NCBI GenBank assembly: GCA_024734495.1
Contig: JALMQS010000264.1
Coordinates: 868,001-932,000 of the forward strand
DNA from: Forficula auricularia
Lineage: Eukaryota; Arthropoda; Insecta; Dermaptera; Forficulidae
Length of the DNA: 64,000 nt
Direction of reading: 5' to 3'
The translations under genes were made by a program, and so were the position numbers. How positions within the stretch are numbered: the first letter of the stretch is position 1; each line of letters begins with the position of its first letter. Under the pieces are notes generated by a model. That model ran no database searches. It was given only the letters and a program-made list of their open reading frames with translations, and was not told the DNA's origin. This document shows, in pieces, positions 1 to 10,680 of this stretch.

Positions 1-30
1 TATAGGGATATAGCTTACAATTTACGATAC

Positions 31-58
31 AAATATATATATATATATATATATTATA
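31..58. repeat. AT dinucleotide microsatellite
   Basis: An AT run of about 28 bases immediately precedes the first fold-back element and appears to replace that element's outermost left end. Confidence 0.7.
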
Positions 59-194
59 TAAGCAAATTCATTGAGGTCCTCCTCTGCTTGATGCAAATAA
101 ACAAATATAAATATGTACCTATACTAATATACTTGTATAACATCTAGGGAAAGCGGTGTAGGTTTATAATAAAACATATTTAAAAAATTACAAA

Positions 195-436
195 GGGTTG
201 GAATTAGTGCTGTTTCACAAAATGAAAATTGAAATTTAGTTTGAGTTTACTTGATACTCTAAATATTTCAGGTTTTTAGCCCATCAACAGGAGTTTATAC
301 AAAAGTCTTTTGTATAATCTCCTGATGATGGGCTAAAAACTTGAAATATATTATATATTATAAAGATTATAGAGTATCCAGTAAACTCAAACCGTATTTC
401 GATTTTTAAATTGTGAAACAACACTAATTCCAACCC
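195..436. mobile_element. Nested family C palindrome, decayed
   Basis: The arms (GGGTTGGAATTAGTGC at 196-211 and its complement ending at 436) form an imperfect palindrome of about 240 bp. Near the centre the left arm reads, in complement, CTGTTGA TGGGCTA, and the right arm reads CTGATGA TGGGCTA followed by TTGAAATATA. Both resemble the hammerhead region of the family C copies at 10.6 and 41.7 kb, but with broken cores. Confidence 0.65.
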
Positions 437-505
437 ATTGTAATTTTTTTTGTAATTTTGTATATTTACCATCATATACCATACATATATAATTTATTTG
501 TTAGA

Positions 506-540
506 GGTTATAGTTTCGAAGGTTTCAGCTTCATCATCAG
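506..540 (-). ncRNA. Hammerhead ribozyme motif, cleavage site mutated
   Basis: On the minus strand CTGATGA (534-540) is followed by a GAAG/CTTC-type stem II and GAAAC TATA, but the expected GTC reads ACC, so self-cleavage is predicted to be lost. Otherwise it matches the intact family A motif at 2369-2403. Confidence 0.6.
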
Positions 541-855
541 TCCTTTAATTAGAAATATGTTATCTGTTATAACTAACTCATGGGTTTACTTAGCCTATTG
601 GATATAGAAATTCGTTTCGTTGCAATGGCAAGCTGGTCACATAACAAACGATTGCAAATTTATATTGTATTTGAACCCATAGGAAAAAACAGATAAAATA
701 TTTATAATTAAAAATATTGATAATGAAAATCAAACCTCCTTCAAATTTATAGTCTCCAGCAAATAAGTTATGTATCCCTATATTTACTTATATGTTTATT
801 TGCATCAAGCAGAGAACAATCTAATTAATTTCTCTTTATGAATCAACAACTATGG

Positions 856-1828
856 AATTTCGGGCAAAATAAAATATTTTCAATTAAATAATATATACTT
901 TGAACAGTTATGTATTTTTTACAAAATTCTGTCAAATTTAATAAAATAATCAATTTTGTTTTGGAAGAAAATCTTTTTTTATATATATAATATTATATAT
1001 TTTTTGTACCATGTTTCTTATTAAATTGTGTTTAATGTTTAAACATTTTTTTGTTCTTGTTGTGTCTGCGTTCCTTCCAAGAATTTCTTCTAGAATCATT
1101 GAGGTTTGTTGTATAATACATATGTACATATCTATGATGTGGTTGTTCCAGAATGTCGTCATCTCAGATGAAAGAAGCCTGTGTATGACTCAGTCCAAGC
1201 TGAATGTTAATGTCAGAAAGAACCAACCAACTGTTTTGCATAGAGAGCCTCAAACAACAACAACAAAATAAGAAAGAAAGCAAGGAAACAACCGAGTGAC
1301 ATTGGTCGCCATTTTTTCTCCTTTTTTATTTATTGACGTATTTAAGTTCAATTAAACTAATCATTTACTCTCAGATGCATTTAATTTATTTTCTTCAAGG
1401 TTGATTCAAATCATGAAAATAGAAATCAGCTTAAATGTAAAACAATAATAAGTCCTACAACACCTATTAGTACCTAGTACAGAGATTTTAAATGGATAAT
1501 TTTCTAGAAGTGAATAATTTTCAATTTCTGACAAGTATGTACCATCATTGGTAACGCTGGAGATAATATTTTCGGTATACTAAGGCCCAGTTGCATAAAC
1601 ATATGATCACCAATGGCTATGGGTTAACCTGTAATCAACTCATGAAATGAGTTGCAAAAAAAAGATGCTCAACCTCATCCTATATTTTACCAGCCGAAAT
1701 TGATGGTTCAGGCCTTGAATCACGTTTTGAGCCAGTGTTTATTTGCACTTAGCCAAACATTATTTTATAGATAAGAAAAAAAATCGTGGATTTCCTACAC
1801 ATTAATCGATCATACGTATACAAGTGAT
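856..1828. other. No gene recognised
   Basis: AT-rich sequence. Open frames near 950-1271 on both strands overlap each other, resemble no family and lack coding character. A piece near 1585-1600 (GGCCCAGTTGCATAAAC) resembles a MITE end, but no partner end was found. Confidence 0.5.
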
Positions 1829-2190
1829 TTTAATTGAAAATGCAATTTCGAAAAGGGCACATCCCACGTATTTTGACAAATACACTTTTTCATATAAAAA
1901 TTCGTATAAAAATTTCCCTGAACCTACTATGTTCGAAAAAGGCACAACTCTGGTATTAATTTTACTGCCAACGTCATGGCGTGTACAGAAATAATTTCGA
2001 AAAGGTCAGAACTCTAGGAGATGTGCCCCTTATAGTGGCAAAGTACCTATTAACCATCTGAAAATTGCAGATATTGCAAAGGTGAAACAAAACATCATAC
2101 AGAATTTACAGATTTTTAGAATGAAATACTGCAATGGTCAACTACAAACGAAAGAGAACCTGCAGAAGATTTTTAAAGAAAGTCTATTGA

Positions 2191-2514
2191 TTGAAAAGTT
2201 TTTGTTTTGCCGAGAGTAGCAGAGTTGTTGATTCACAAAGAGAAACAAAGAGGTTGTCCTCTGCTTGATGCAAATAAACATACACACATTTATATATCGA
2301 GATGATATATCTGTATATATATTATTTATTTGTTTGAGACTATAGTTTCTTTTATAATTGAAGAAAGACTGATGATGAAGACCAATTCTTCGAAACTATA
2401 GTCTCAAACAAATAAATAATATATATACAGATATATCATCTCTATATATATATATGTGTGTATGTTTATTTGCAACAAGCAGAGGACAACCTCTTTGTTT
2501 CTCTTTGTGAAAAG
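2191..2514. mobile_element. Family A hammerhead fold-back element, copy 2
   Basis: A nearly perfect palindrome with arms at about 2235-2351 and 2392-2509, preceded at 2208-2234 by the terminal module GCCGAGAGTAGCAGA, which is present at one end only. The left arm lacks the complement of stem II and CTGATGA, so the only full ribozyme is the plus-strand copy at 2369-2403. AT dinucleotide tracts lie in both arms. This is the best preserved family A copy in the window. Confidence 0.8.
2369..2403 (+). ncRNA. Type I hammerhead ribozyme (family A), intact core
   Basis: CTGATGA (2369-2375), stem II GAAG/CTTC (2377-2380 with 2388-2391; loop 2381-2387), GAAA (2392-2395), a minimal stem III of AC/GU closing a TATA loop, and GTC (2401-2403) with predicted cleavage after C2403. 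Stem I starts with A2368-U2404 and G2367-C2405; an internal loop then leads to a possible TTTAT/ATAAA outer helix (2351-2355 with 2412-2416). The architecture is that known from Penelope-like elements and animal retrozymes; activity is inferred from sequence only. Confidence 0.8.
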
Positions 2515-2667
2515 TCTGTTGATTTATTATGTTTAATTTTAATATAATAAAAGTTTATCAAAATTTATATGTTTTTTTTTATCTTTAAATTTTTGTGTAC
2601 TCAATACCGTAAAATTCGAAAAGGGCATATCTCATACATATAAAAATAAAATTTTAGAAAATAACAA

Positions 2668-3363
2668 AACCGACTTCAAAAAATTAAATGCAACAAATAA
2701 AATACACCAAAAGGTATAAAATAATTATTATCTTATTTAGTTACAACTAAACGACGAAATATTAACATGAAATTACTTTTTGAAGTCGGTGCCAAACATA
2801 TACCTTTTATGAATCGCACTCGACGGATCTTACTTAGTACGTTTGGAATGTATGCTCGCTTATAGGTATAGTTTGTTTGGTACCGACATCAAAAAGTAAT
2901 TTCATGTTAATATTACGTCGTTTAGTTGTAACTAAATAAGATAATAATTATTTTATACCTTTTAATGTATTTTATTTGTTGCATTTAATTTTTTGAAGTC
3001 GGTTTTATTTTTTTCTTAAAAATTCTTTTTATTTTTCTCTTTTTAGTGATGTTATTAATAGTGATCATATCATCAGAATGTGACCAAATTAATATGACAC
3101 CATCCCTAAGATACCCCCTTTCGAATAAAAAAAGAATCATCGAAATCGGTTCATAAACAAAGAAGTTAGGCCTAAACAAACCTAACAAAAAAGGTCTAAT
3201 ACCTATGAAAAAAATGGGACCAATCGGAAGGTAGACTGAACCCAATGCAAATTTTTTTTTCAAAATCGGTTCACAATTGGCGGAGATATAAGGTAACATA
3301 GGCACAAAAAAAAAAAAAAAAAATCAGTCGAATAGATAACCTCCTCCTTTTTTGAAGTCGGTT
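2668..3363 (+). mobile_element. GAAGTCGG fold-back element, copy 1
   Basis: It starts with AACCGACTTCAAAAA and ends with TTTTTTGAAGTCGGTT. The left 340 bp are an internal inverted repeat (arms about 2668-2800 and 2867-3004) whose inner ends carry the same ACCGACTTC/GAAGTCGGT word. The remaining 360 bp are a unique body. Other copies: 9458-10405 (-), 48998-49681 (+), 61219-62173 (-); solo ends at 5338-5380 and 8857-8899. No coding frame is conserved between copies. Confidence 0.75.
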
Positions 3364-3868
3364 AAAAATATCTGAAAATGTATACAATTATAAAGTTTGA
3401 CATCAAATATTTCTGTAATTTTCAATTGTTAATTGACCTCAAAATGTATCTTAAAAATAAATTTTATAAATTTTTCACTACTTAATTCGTTTTTTTTTTA
3501 ATTCCTCAACATTTTCAATTTTCAGATCAGATATGTGCCCTTTTGGAAATTGCATATTCAATTATTATTTGTAGATTATATATATATTTTTTAAATTATG
3601 AAAAAAGGATTCCTTAGTTTTTCTCTAGGACTAAATTGGAAAAAAATTACAGACGATGAGGATTTTATGGAAATGATGCAACTTGTCGCATTTGATAGGC
3701 GAAAACCGCGAATTTGGTATCAAAATCAAAATATAACTAAAAAATAAAATCCCTGCGGCAGACCGTAGGAGGAGTTAGATTTCGAAGGGGCTCTACCACA
3801 CTTTAGACTGCCTCTATCAAAAACATTTCAGACTTAATTGTAGAGGTTAATTAGTAGAATATTAGCCA

Positions 3869-4998
3869 TTTTTTTTATTTTTTTTTAATGCAATCGAATG
3901 CAAGAAGGGGTGCACCAGTAAAGATGTAGCCCCTATGGATCTCGAAAGACCCTTGCATTACCGAAGAGAAGGGAAAGTTGATTAAGTGAGAGGGTGTAGA
4001 CGTAGGTGTCTATGCACCCTGGTTTTGAAGGTTTGAAGATCATAGGTGCTGGGAAAGATAGAGGCTGGGAGTGAGTTCCAGTTCCTTGAAGTCATGGGGA
4101 TATATGTATTCGCGAATGAAGTGGTCCGGCACTTTTCCAATCTGACCGCGAAAGAGTGTTGGGAGTCGGCAAAACGTGTGCTGCGTGCAAAGCATGCTTT
4201 GGGGGGAATTATTGATTTTATCTCATCAGAGCACCTGCCGTGATAGTATCTATAGAAAAGGGAAAGGGCAGAGACATCTCTTCGATGAGCCAGCGAGTCG
4301 AGGGAGTCGGTGAGGGTAGAATCGTCAATTAGCCTGACGGCTCGTTTCTGAATTGCACCAAGGGTAGCAAGAGAATATTTTGAGGCTCCTCTCCACAGAT
4401 GAGAGCCGTATTCGAGACAGGGGCGGATTTGGGCCTTGTAGATGGTGAGAAGTTGTGGGGGTTTGTAAAATCGCTTGGACCTGAATAAGAAGCCAATCTT
4501 CCTTGCTGCAGATTTCGCCACAGAGGAGATGTGTTCATTCCAAGACAGGTCAGATGCGACAGAGACGCCCAACATGGATAGGCTGTCACACATTTTCAGG
4601 GTATTCGAATCGGAGTGAATATCAGGGAAATCTCTATTTTCGCGCCTAGAAATTAGACAACATTGAGTCTTATTTGAATTAAAGTTAACTAAATTTTGAG
4701 AGCCCCATTTATTCAGTTTGACTAGGTCGAGAGTAATTGAGGAGGCAATATTGATTCGATTATTCGGGAGAGAGGGTTTGCCGTGTAGGGTGCTATCGTC
4801 GGCGTAACAATGAGTGGGGTTTGCCGTTTGATCAATAAGGTCGTTTATATAAATAAGGAAGAGTGTGGAGGAGATTACAGAGCCTTGGGGAACACCAGAG
4901 TTTGTGGAGAACGATTCAGAAGATGTTCCATCCACCACAACTTTTATACTTCGGTTTGTCAGAAAGTTTCTCCTGAAGGTGGTTTAGTCACCCAAAAT
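3869..4998 (-). mobile_element. 5'-truncated Jockey/CR1-like LINE
   Basis: A minus-strand LINE fragment. Its 3' end is marked by a T-rich stretch at about 3869-3888 (poly-A on the coding strand), and its 3' region is similar at nucleotide level to fragments at 11.1, 14.6, 15.8 and 59.7 kb. It is truncated 5' near 4990 and holds the C-terminal half of the reverse transcriptase ORF. Confidence 0.8.
3982..4983 (-). pseudogene. LINE ORF2 C-terminal fragment, reverse transcriptase (YADD)
   Basis: An uninterrupted frame of about 334 codons from the 5' truncation. Its first part has the RT block SGVPQGS followed by LFLIYINDL, then the catalytic box YADDSTLHG, then a thumb-like region (TLKMCDSLSMLGV, DLSWNEHI) and the C-terminal segment typical of Jockey/CR1-like ORF2 (RPCLEYGSHLW, IQKRAVRLI, SRNWNSLPASIF, and an FKTRVHRHL ending). 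Endonuclease and N-terminal RT are absent, so this is a dead-on-arrival copy. The same 5' stretch reappears after the gap (8291-8502) as part of a larger duplication. There is no real start codon; the frame simply enters from the truncated side. Confidence 0.9.
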
Positions 4999-5469
4999 AT
5001 ATATATCGAGATTAAAGATTCTCCAAAAATAAATTCGTTTTATTTTTTATATCTTAATGTGAAACCTACCAAGTATTTTTTATCCAATAATTTTAAAAAA
5101 TGTTTCACCAAGTACCAACACCAAATTCCTTAAAAACTATTGTAGGTACTTTTAACGATTGTTCAAGAAGTGGCCTAAAATAAAAAATAAATACAATAGT
5201 TGAAGTAACCAAGTAGCCTATAATTATAAAGTGAAAAATATTTAAACGTTTTCAAAATCAAAATATTTTTTCTTCGCTATTTCCCGGTCTTGTATATCAA
5301 GTAGGCACTGGTCATTAGACAATTTAGACATGAAAAATTCAGTCGAATAGAGAACCTCCTCCTTTTTTGAAGTCGGTTAAAAATAACTAAATTGCAGGGA
5401 ATTTTGCGTTGCCAAACTGTTTTTTGACCATTTTTTTGAATTGTAAAAAAACTCACATCCTAAAACCTT
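4772..5469. repeat. 698-bp duplicated segment, first copy
   Basis: Collinear with 8291-8988 at a constant offset of 3519 with no net indel. I see at least four substitutions (around 5116, 5319, 5397 and 5454), under 1% difference. The repeat stops exactly where the RTE-like LINE begins on this side and at the N gap on the other. It includes the 5' part of the Jockey-like LINE, a family C-type end (about 5060-5133) and a GAAGTCGG solo end (5338-5380). Confidence 0.9.
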
Positions 5470-8190
5470 CATCATCATCATCATTGAGTATACAGTCCTA
5501 AGACTGGTTTGATGCAACAATCCGTCTCCACTCGACTCTGTCCTCCGCCAGCTGTTTAACCTCTCTAAATGTCTGGCATCCCATATCTCCAATTATTTGG
5601 TTGAAATATTCTAATCTGGGTCTTCCCCTTCCCCTTTTCTTTCCCACCTCCCCCTCCAAGATATCCCTAAGCAGTCCCCCATGTCTCAGTGTGTGCCCCA
5701 TCATCTGACCTCTTCTCTTCTTCAGACTCTTCCACAAGGTTCTTCTTTCTCCGATTTTTCCAAGAACTTCTTCATTTGTGATTTTATCCATCCATTTGAT
5801 ATTCATCATTCTTCTGTAGCACCACATTTCGAAAGCCTCCAATCTCTTTCTCTCCGCTTTTCCAATTGTCCAGGTTTCACACCCGTACATGGCTATGCTC
5901 CATACATATGTCTTCAATAGCAACTTCCTGTTTGCTAAGCTGATTGAGGAGGAGCATAGTAGTTTTTGTTTTGAATTAAACCCCATTTTTGCTTGGGCAA
6001 TTCTTGATTTAATTTCGTTTTTGCTCCTCCCATCCCATGTTATTTTACTTCCTAGGTAGCGGAATTCCTTAACTCCTTCTAGGTTTTCTTGGTTAATTTT
6101 GATGCATTCCTGTCTCGTTTGTTCTTTTTTTGTACATACTAGGACCTTGGTTTTATTCTTGTTTATTTTCATTTTGATTTCTTCTATTAGGATTTGGTTA
6201 ATTCCATTCAAGGCGTCCTCTAATTCTTTTTTATTGCTTCCTAGAAGGGCAATGTCATCGGCAAATCTTAACATAGCGATCTTTTGACCTTGGATTTCTA
6301 TACCTGTATCAATTTTGTCTTTGAATTCTTTAATCGCTTCTTCTATGTATAAGTTGAAAATCATGGGTGACAGCACACATCCTTGTCTTACACCTTTTTT
6401 TATTTTGGCTTCTCTGTGTTCATCACCAATATTTATAATTGCCGTCTGGTTTTGATATAGATTGTAGATTAGTCTTCTCTCTCTGAATTTTATTCCCGCC
6501 TGTTTTAATATTTTAAACATAATTTCCCAATTGACATTATCGAATGCTTTTTCTAGGTCTATGAATCCGATGTAGACAGATTCTTCCCTGATAAAAGCCC
6601 TTTCTATTATTAGTCTAAGAGAGAGAATTGCTTCTCGGGTGCCTCTGTTTCTTCTAAAGCCGAACTGGTCTTCCCCCAGATTTTCTTCAACTCTTTGTTC
6701 TATTCTTCTTTGGATTATTTTGGTTAGGATTTTGGAGGCATGTGAGGTTAGGCTAATGGTCCTGAAATTTTCACATTTATCCGCGCCTGTCTTTTTGGGA
6801 AGTGTGACTATTTTGTTTTTTTCGAAATCTTTTGGGATGATTCCCAATTTATAGATTTTGCTAATTAGTTCAAAAAGTTTGTCACGTGCCTTTTCTCCAG
6901 AGTTCTTTAGGATTTCAGCTTGTATATTGTCTATTCCGGGTGCTCTATTATTTTTTAGTTCCTTCAAAGCTGTCTCGAATTCTGACCTGAGTATGGGGTC
7001 TCCTAATTCGTTTTCGTCCACAGATTCTTCTTCTTCTATTGGGTTCATTGTTTTTTCTTCTCCATAGAGTTCTTCTAGGTGTTCCTTCCATCTATTTGCC
7101 TGTTCGTTTTCGTTTAGAATAATGTGGCCTCCTTTATCTCTTATGTTCTTGCTTTTTGGCTTGTCTTCTTGAAAATTTCTTTTTATTGCCCTATAGGCTA
7201 CATCAACTTTTCCCAATACTAGATTTTCGTTGACTTCTTTACATTTTTCTTGAATCATTTTTTCTTTTGCTTTTCTACATTCTCTTATAACTTTCCATCT
7301 TAATTTTTTATATGTTTCTTTCCCTTCTTCGTCTTTTCTGTTCTTAAATTTTCTTCGTTCGTCAATCAGTTGCCGTATTTCGTCTGTTACCCATGGCTTT
7401 TTAATTTCGTTTTTCTTTGATTGAAGGACTTCGTTAGCTGTTTCGGTCAGGCTTGATTTCATGTCATTCCATTCTTGTTCGATTTCATCTTCTTTATTAT
7501 TTGTGTGTGTTTTTTCTTCCAGTTTCTTATTCATTACGTTTTCGAAGAGTTTTTGGGTTTCCTTATTTTTTAATTTAGATATATCCCAGTTTTTTCGCGA
7601 CCGCCCCTTTTTTATTAGTTTTTTAAATTTTAGTTGGCATTTCATCGCAATTAGATTGTGATCACTAGCTATATCAGCCCCAGGATAACTTTTGCAGTCC
7701 TTTAATTGATTTCTGAATCTTTGTCTGACTAATATGTAATCTATTTGAAATCTCCCCTTGTCTAACGGCATTTTCCACGTGTAGATCCTTCTTGGATGGT
7801 GTTGGAAGAGTGTGTTTGCTACTACTAGACTGTGCTTACTGCAAAATTCAATTAATCTTTCGCCCCTTTCATTCCTATTTCCTAGACCGTGTTCGCCCAC
7901 CACTTTTCCTTCTTTGCCTTTTCCTACTCTTGCATTCCAATCCCCCATAATTATTAAATTTTCATCCCCTTTAACGCGCTTCATCAGGTTTTCAATTTGT
8001 TCGTACATTTCTTCTATATCTTGGTCCTCATATGATGTAGTAGGCATGTATACCTGGATTATCGCAGTATCTTTCGGTTTCGAATCCACTGTAATCATAA
8101 CAATCCTTTCGCTTACCTGTAGATAATTCTTTACCCTTTGCCCTATTTTTTATTCATAATAATGCCCACTCCTGCCCTCCCATTTTGCCC
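5470..8190 (-). mobile_element. RTE-like non-LTR retrotransposon, nearly complete
   Basis: A LINE on the minus strand. Its 3' end at 5470-5485 is a short (ATG)n microsatellite, a common RTE-type tail, only 13 bp past the ORF stop region. The 5' end disappears into the 100-N gap. The second flank (8291-8988) contains the same target sequence without the element, consistent with a recent insertion that is polymorphic between haplotypes. Confidence 0.85.
5498..8190 (-). CDS. RTE-like LINE polyprotein: AP-endonuclease plus reverse transcriptase
   Basis: An open frame of 866 codons after an internal Met at 8098, extending further upstream with one apparent frameshift in an A run (about 8143-8150), where GRAGVGII precedes in another frame. 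Residues from the Met: endonuclease with GDWNARVG (52-59), FQIDYILV (117-124) and SDHN (145-148); reverse transcriptase with RAPGIDNIQAEILKN (385-399), FRTISL (445-450), QFGFRRNRGTREA (478-490), GFIDLEKAFD (511-520), RQGCVLSP (571-578) and catalytic FADD (612-615); then FRYLGSKI and a C-terminal GRGRPRLEYF region. It would nick target DNA and prime reverse transcription there. About 80-120 N-terminal residues are missing in the gap. The near-intact frame suggests a young copy. The clade is assigned by motif style; a related APE-type clade is possible. Confidence 0.9.
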
Positions 8191-8290
8191 NNNNNNNNNN
8201 NNNNNNNNNNNNNNNNNNNNNNNNNNNNNNNNNNNNNNNNNNNNNNNNNNNNNNNNNNNNNNNNNNNNNNNNNNNNNNNNNNNNNNNNNN
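8191..8290. other. Assembly gap (100 N)
   Basis: Exactly 100 N, a conventional scaffold gap of unknown size. It truncates the RTE-like LINE on its left and the repeated flank on its right. Confidence 0.99.
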
Positions 8291-8988
8291 GAGGGTTTGC
8301 CGTGTAGGGTGCTATCGTCGGCGTAACAATGAGTGGGGTTTGCCGTTTGATCAATAAGGTCGTTTATATAAATAAGGAAGAGTGTGGAGGAGATTACAGA
8401 GCCTTGGGGAACACCAGAGTTTGTGGAGAACGATTCAGAAGATGTTCCATCCACCACAACTTTTATACTTCGGTTTGTCAGAAAGTTTCTCCTGAAGGTG
8501 GTTTAGTCACCCAAAATATATATATCGAGATTAAAGATTCTCCAAAAATAAATTCGTTTTATTTTTTATATCTTAATGTGAAACCTACCAAGTATTTTTT
8601 ATCCAATAATTTTAAAAAATGTTTCACCAAGTACTAACACCAAATTCCTTAAAAACTATTGTAGGTACTTTTAACGATTGTTCAAGAAGTGGCCTAAAAT
8701 AAAAAATAAATACAATAGTTGAAGTAACCAAGTAGCCTATAATTATAAAGTGAAAAATATTTAAACGTTTTCAAAATCAAAATATTTTTTCTTCGCTATT
8801 TCCCGGTCTTGTATATCAAGTAGGCACTGGTCATTAGAAAATTTAGACATGAAAAATTCAGTCGAATAGAGAACCTCCTCCTTTTTTGAAGTCGGTTAAA
8901 AATAACTAAATTGCAGTGAATTTTGCGTTGCCAAACTGTTTTTTGACCATTTTTTTGAATTGTAAAAAAACTCGCATCCTAAAACCTT
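8291..8988. repeat. 698-bp duplicated segment, second copy (empty site)
   Basis: Matches 4772-5469, then continues with T where the first copy meets the LINE tail (8989 versus 5470). This copy therefore looks like the allele without the RTE insertion. It begins inside the Jockey-like LINE reading frame (minus strand to about 8502, with YADD preserved). Confidence 0.9.
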
Positions 8989-9119
8989 TAATTTTTTTGA
9001 ATTTAATTTTGGATGCAAATAAAAATCGACCATTTAACCTGAACGCTTTTTTATTAAAAAGAGATAAAAAACAAAGTCTCGAGTTTTTTTTTCATTTTTT
9101 TTGTCCTACATAGCAAAGG

Positions 9120-9457
9120 TAGAAGGTATGTGGTCGTATTAATAGCGAGAGGAATAAAAGGGCTGATGAAGCGGCTCACCGCACAACCTGGAGTCCCCGC
9201 AGACACACGGTTTTAAATAGAATACATAGCAGAGAGAGAGAGAGCAGAAATATAAAGAATTCTTGGAAAACACTGTGCTCGTCTCTTTCTTTATCTGTCT
9301 GTCTGTCTGCCTGAGTGTGTGTCCGTATGTCATCGTCCCTACCAACTGTTCACCTCCCAGATCCACCCTTCTTCCTCTTAATACTGTTTCAAATACTTTA
9401 AAATACTTTAAAATTCAAAGGTTTTTTTGAGAAGAGAAACAGAGTTGTTGAATTTTT
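9120..9457. other. Apparently unique DNA with small microsatellites
   Basis: Somewhat more GC-rich than its surroundings, with a GA run near 9231-9243 and a TCTG run near 9295-9310. A 75-codon minus-strand frame (9139-9366) has no recognisable motif. I see no gene. Confidence 0.5.
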
Positions 9458-10405
9458 AACCGACTTCAAAAAAGGAGGACTGAATTTTTTTTTTTTTGTG
9501 TATATGTTACCTCATATCTCCGCCAATTGTGAACCGATTTTGATGATTTTTTGCATTGGGTTCAGTCTAGCTTCCGATTGGTCCCCCTTTTTTCATTGGT
9601 ATTGGACCTTTTTTGATATGTTTGTTCAGGCATAACTTCTTTGTTTATCAACTGATTTTAATGATTCTTTTTTTATTGGAAAGAGGGTACCTTAGGGGTG
9701 ATACAATGTTAATTTGGTCAAAGTCTGAAGACATGATCAATGACGAAATAACGTAAATCTCCAATTCTTATGACCAAATAATCGAAATTATAATAAATAA
9801 AATCTTTTATAAAAAAATCTTAAAACGTTCATTTAAAACCCGCAAACGTTTCGAGAGAATTTCTATATTTATGAATTGAATTTTATTATCATTTTCTGAT
9901 TCATTCGCCCGAAGCTTTCTCTTACGAGGTGCATGCAAGGTATTATATTAAGTCACTATTAATAACATCACTAAAAAGAGAAAAATAAAAATAATTTTTA
10001 TAAAAAAAAAAAAATCGACTTCAAAAAAATTAAATGCAACAAATAAAATAATAATAACTTAAAAATAAAATAAAATAAACTAAAAGGTATAAAATAATTA
10101 TTATCTTATTTAGTTACAACTGAACGACAAAATATTAACATGAAATTACTTTTTGAAGTCGGTGCCAAACAAACTATACCTTTAAGCGAGCGTACCCGCC
10201 AAACGTACTAAGTAAGATCCGTCGAGTGCGATTCATAAAATGTATATGTTTGGCACCGACTTCAAAAAGTAATTTCATGTTAATATTTCGTCGTTTAGTT
10301 GTAAATAAATAAGATAATAATTATTTTATACCTTTTAGTGTATTTTATTTGATTTTAAGTTATTATTTTTTTATTTGTTACATTTAATTTTTTTGAAGTC
10401 GGGTT
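9458..10405 (-). mobile_element. GAAGTCGG fold-back element, copy 2
   Basis: Minus-strand copy of the element at 2668-3363, starting with AACCGACTTCAAAAAAGG and ending with TTTTTTTGAAGTCGGG. The fold-back part is at about 10010-10405. About 250 bp near 9750-9990 are absent from copies 1 and 3 but shared with 61219-62173, which defines a long and a short subfamily. Confidence 0.75.
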
Positions 10406-10612
10406 TTATTTTTTTTTATAAAAATTATTAAGAATAAATCAAAGAATGTGTCCTTTGCTTGTTATAAATAAACACTAACATAAGTAATGATAACTTTTAA
10501 GGAGATGAGAGTTGGTTCTAGGTGAAACATTTTAATATAGTAATAAAACGTCAGTAATATACGAGGTAGGTTTCACAAAAAAAGAAATAAAACAAAATTG
10601 AGTTTTGAATTC

Positions 10613-10642
10613 GATATATTTCGGGCGCCAACCCATCTTCAG
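10613..10642 (-). ncRNA. Hammerhead-like motif (family C), weak stem II
   Basis: Minus strand: CTGAAGA (10636-10642), a GGG/CCC stem II, GAAA, then TATATC with cleavage expected after C (complement of 10613). Stem I starts with two pairs (C-G, U-A). Stem III would be an A-U or AU/AU minimum. The core nucleotides are present, but the short stem II makes activity uncertain. The plus-strand partner at 10964-10989 has lost stem II. Confidence 0.5.
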
Positions 10643-10680
10643 GAGTCAGAGAAAACTGATTATAAATCGGAAAAAAATTG

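Larger units (their letters stand above)
61..855. mobile_element. Family A hammerhead fold-back element, copy 1
   Basis: The ends are inverted copies of the family A terminus: a left arm with CCTCTGCTTGATGCAAATAA near 77-98 and its complement, TTATTTGCATCAAGCAG, near 796-813. The right end continues into the recurring TTTCTCTTTATGAATCAACAA border. Inside lie a decayed minus-strand hammerhead (506-540), a very degenerate plus-strand relic (about 714-757) and a nested family C palindrome (195-436). Related termini recur at about 2.2, 14.4, 17.0, 22.5, 32.8, 37.0, 40.3, 41.0, 52, 57.1 and 60.3 kb. I infer a Penelope-like or retrozyme-like non-autonomous element; no coding capacity is seen. Confidence 0.7.
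1829..3570. repeat. Outer inverted repeat enclosing nested elements
   Basis: Sequence near 1836-1865 (ATGCAATTTCGAAAAGGGCAC) recurs inverted near 3535-3560 (GTGCCCTTTTGGAAATTGCAT). Variants of the GAAAAGGGCAC word also occur at about 1933, 1996 and 2618. The enclosed DNA holds family A copy 2 and a GAAGTCGG element, so this is probably an old fold-back element used as an insertion target. Confidence 0.5.

Noticed and set aside
5681..8126. Plus-strand frames of 60-104 codons between 5.7 and 8.1 kb
   Set aside because: They are opposite-strand shadows of the RTE-like ORF.
8138..8457. Open frames crossing the N gap on both strands
   Set aside because: They consist largely of undefined residues and join two unrelated sequences. 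The real content is the RTE ORF on one side and the Jockey-like ORF on the other.
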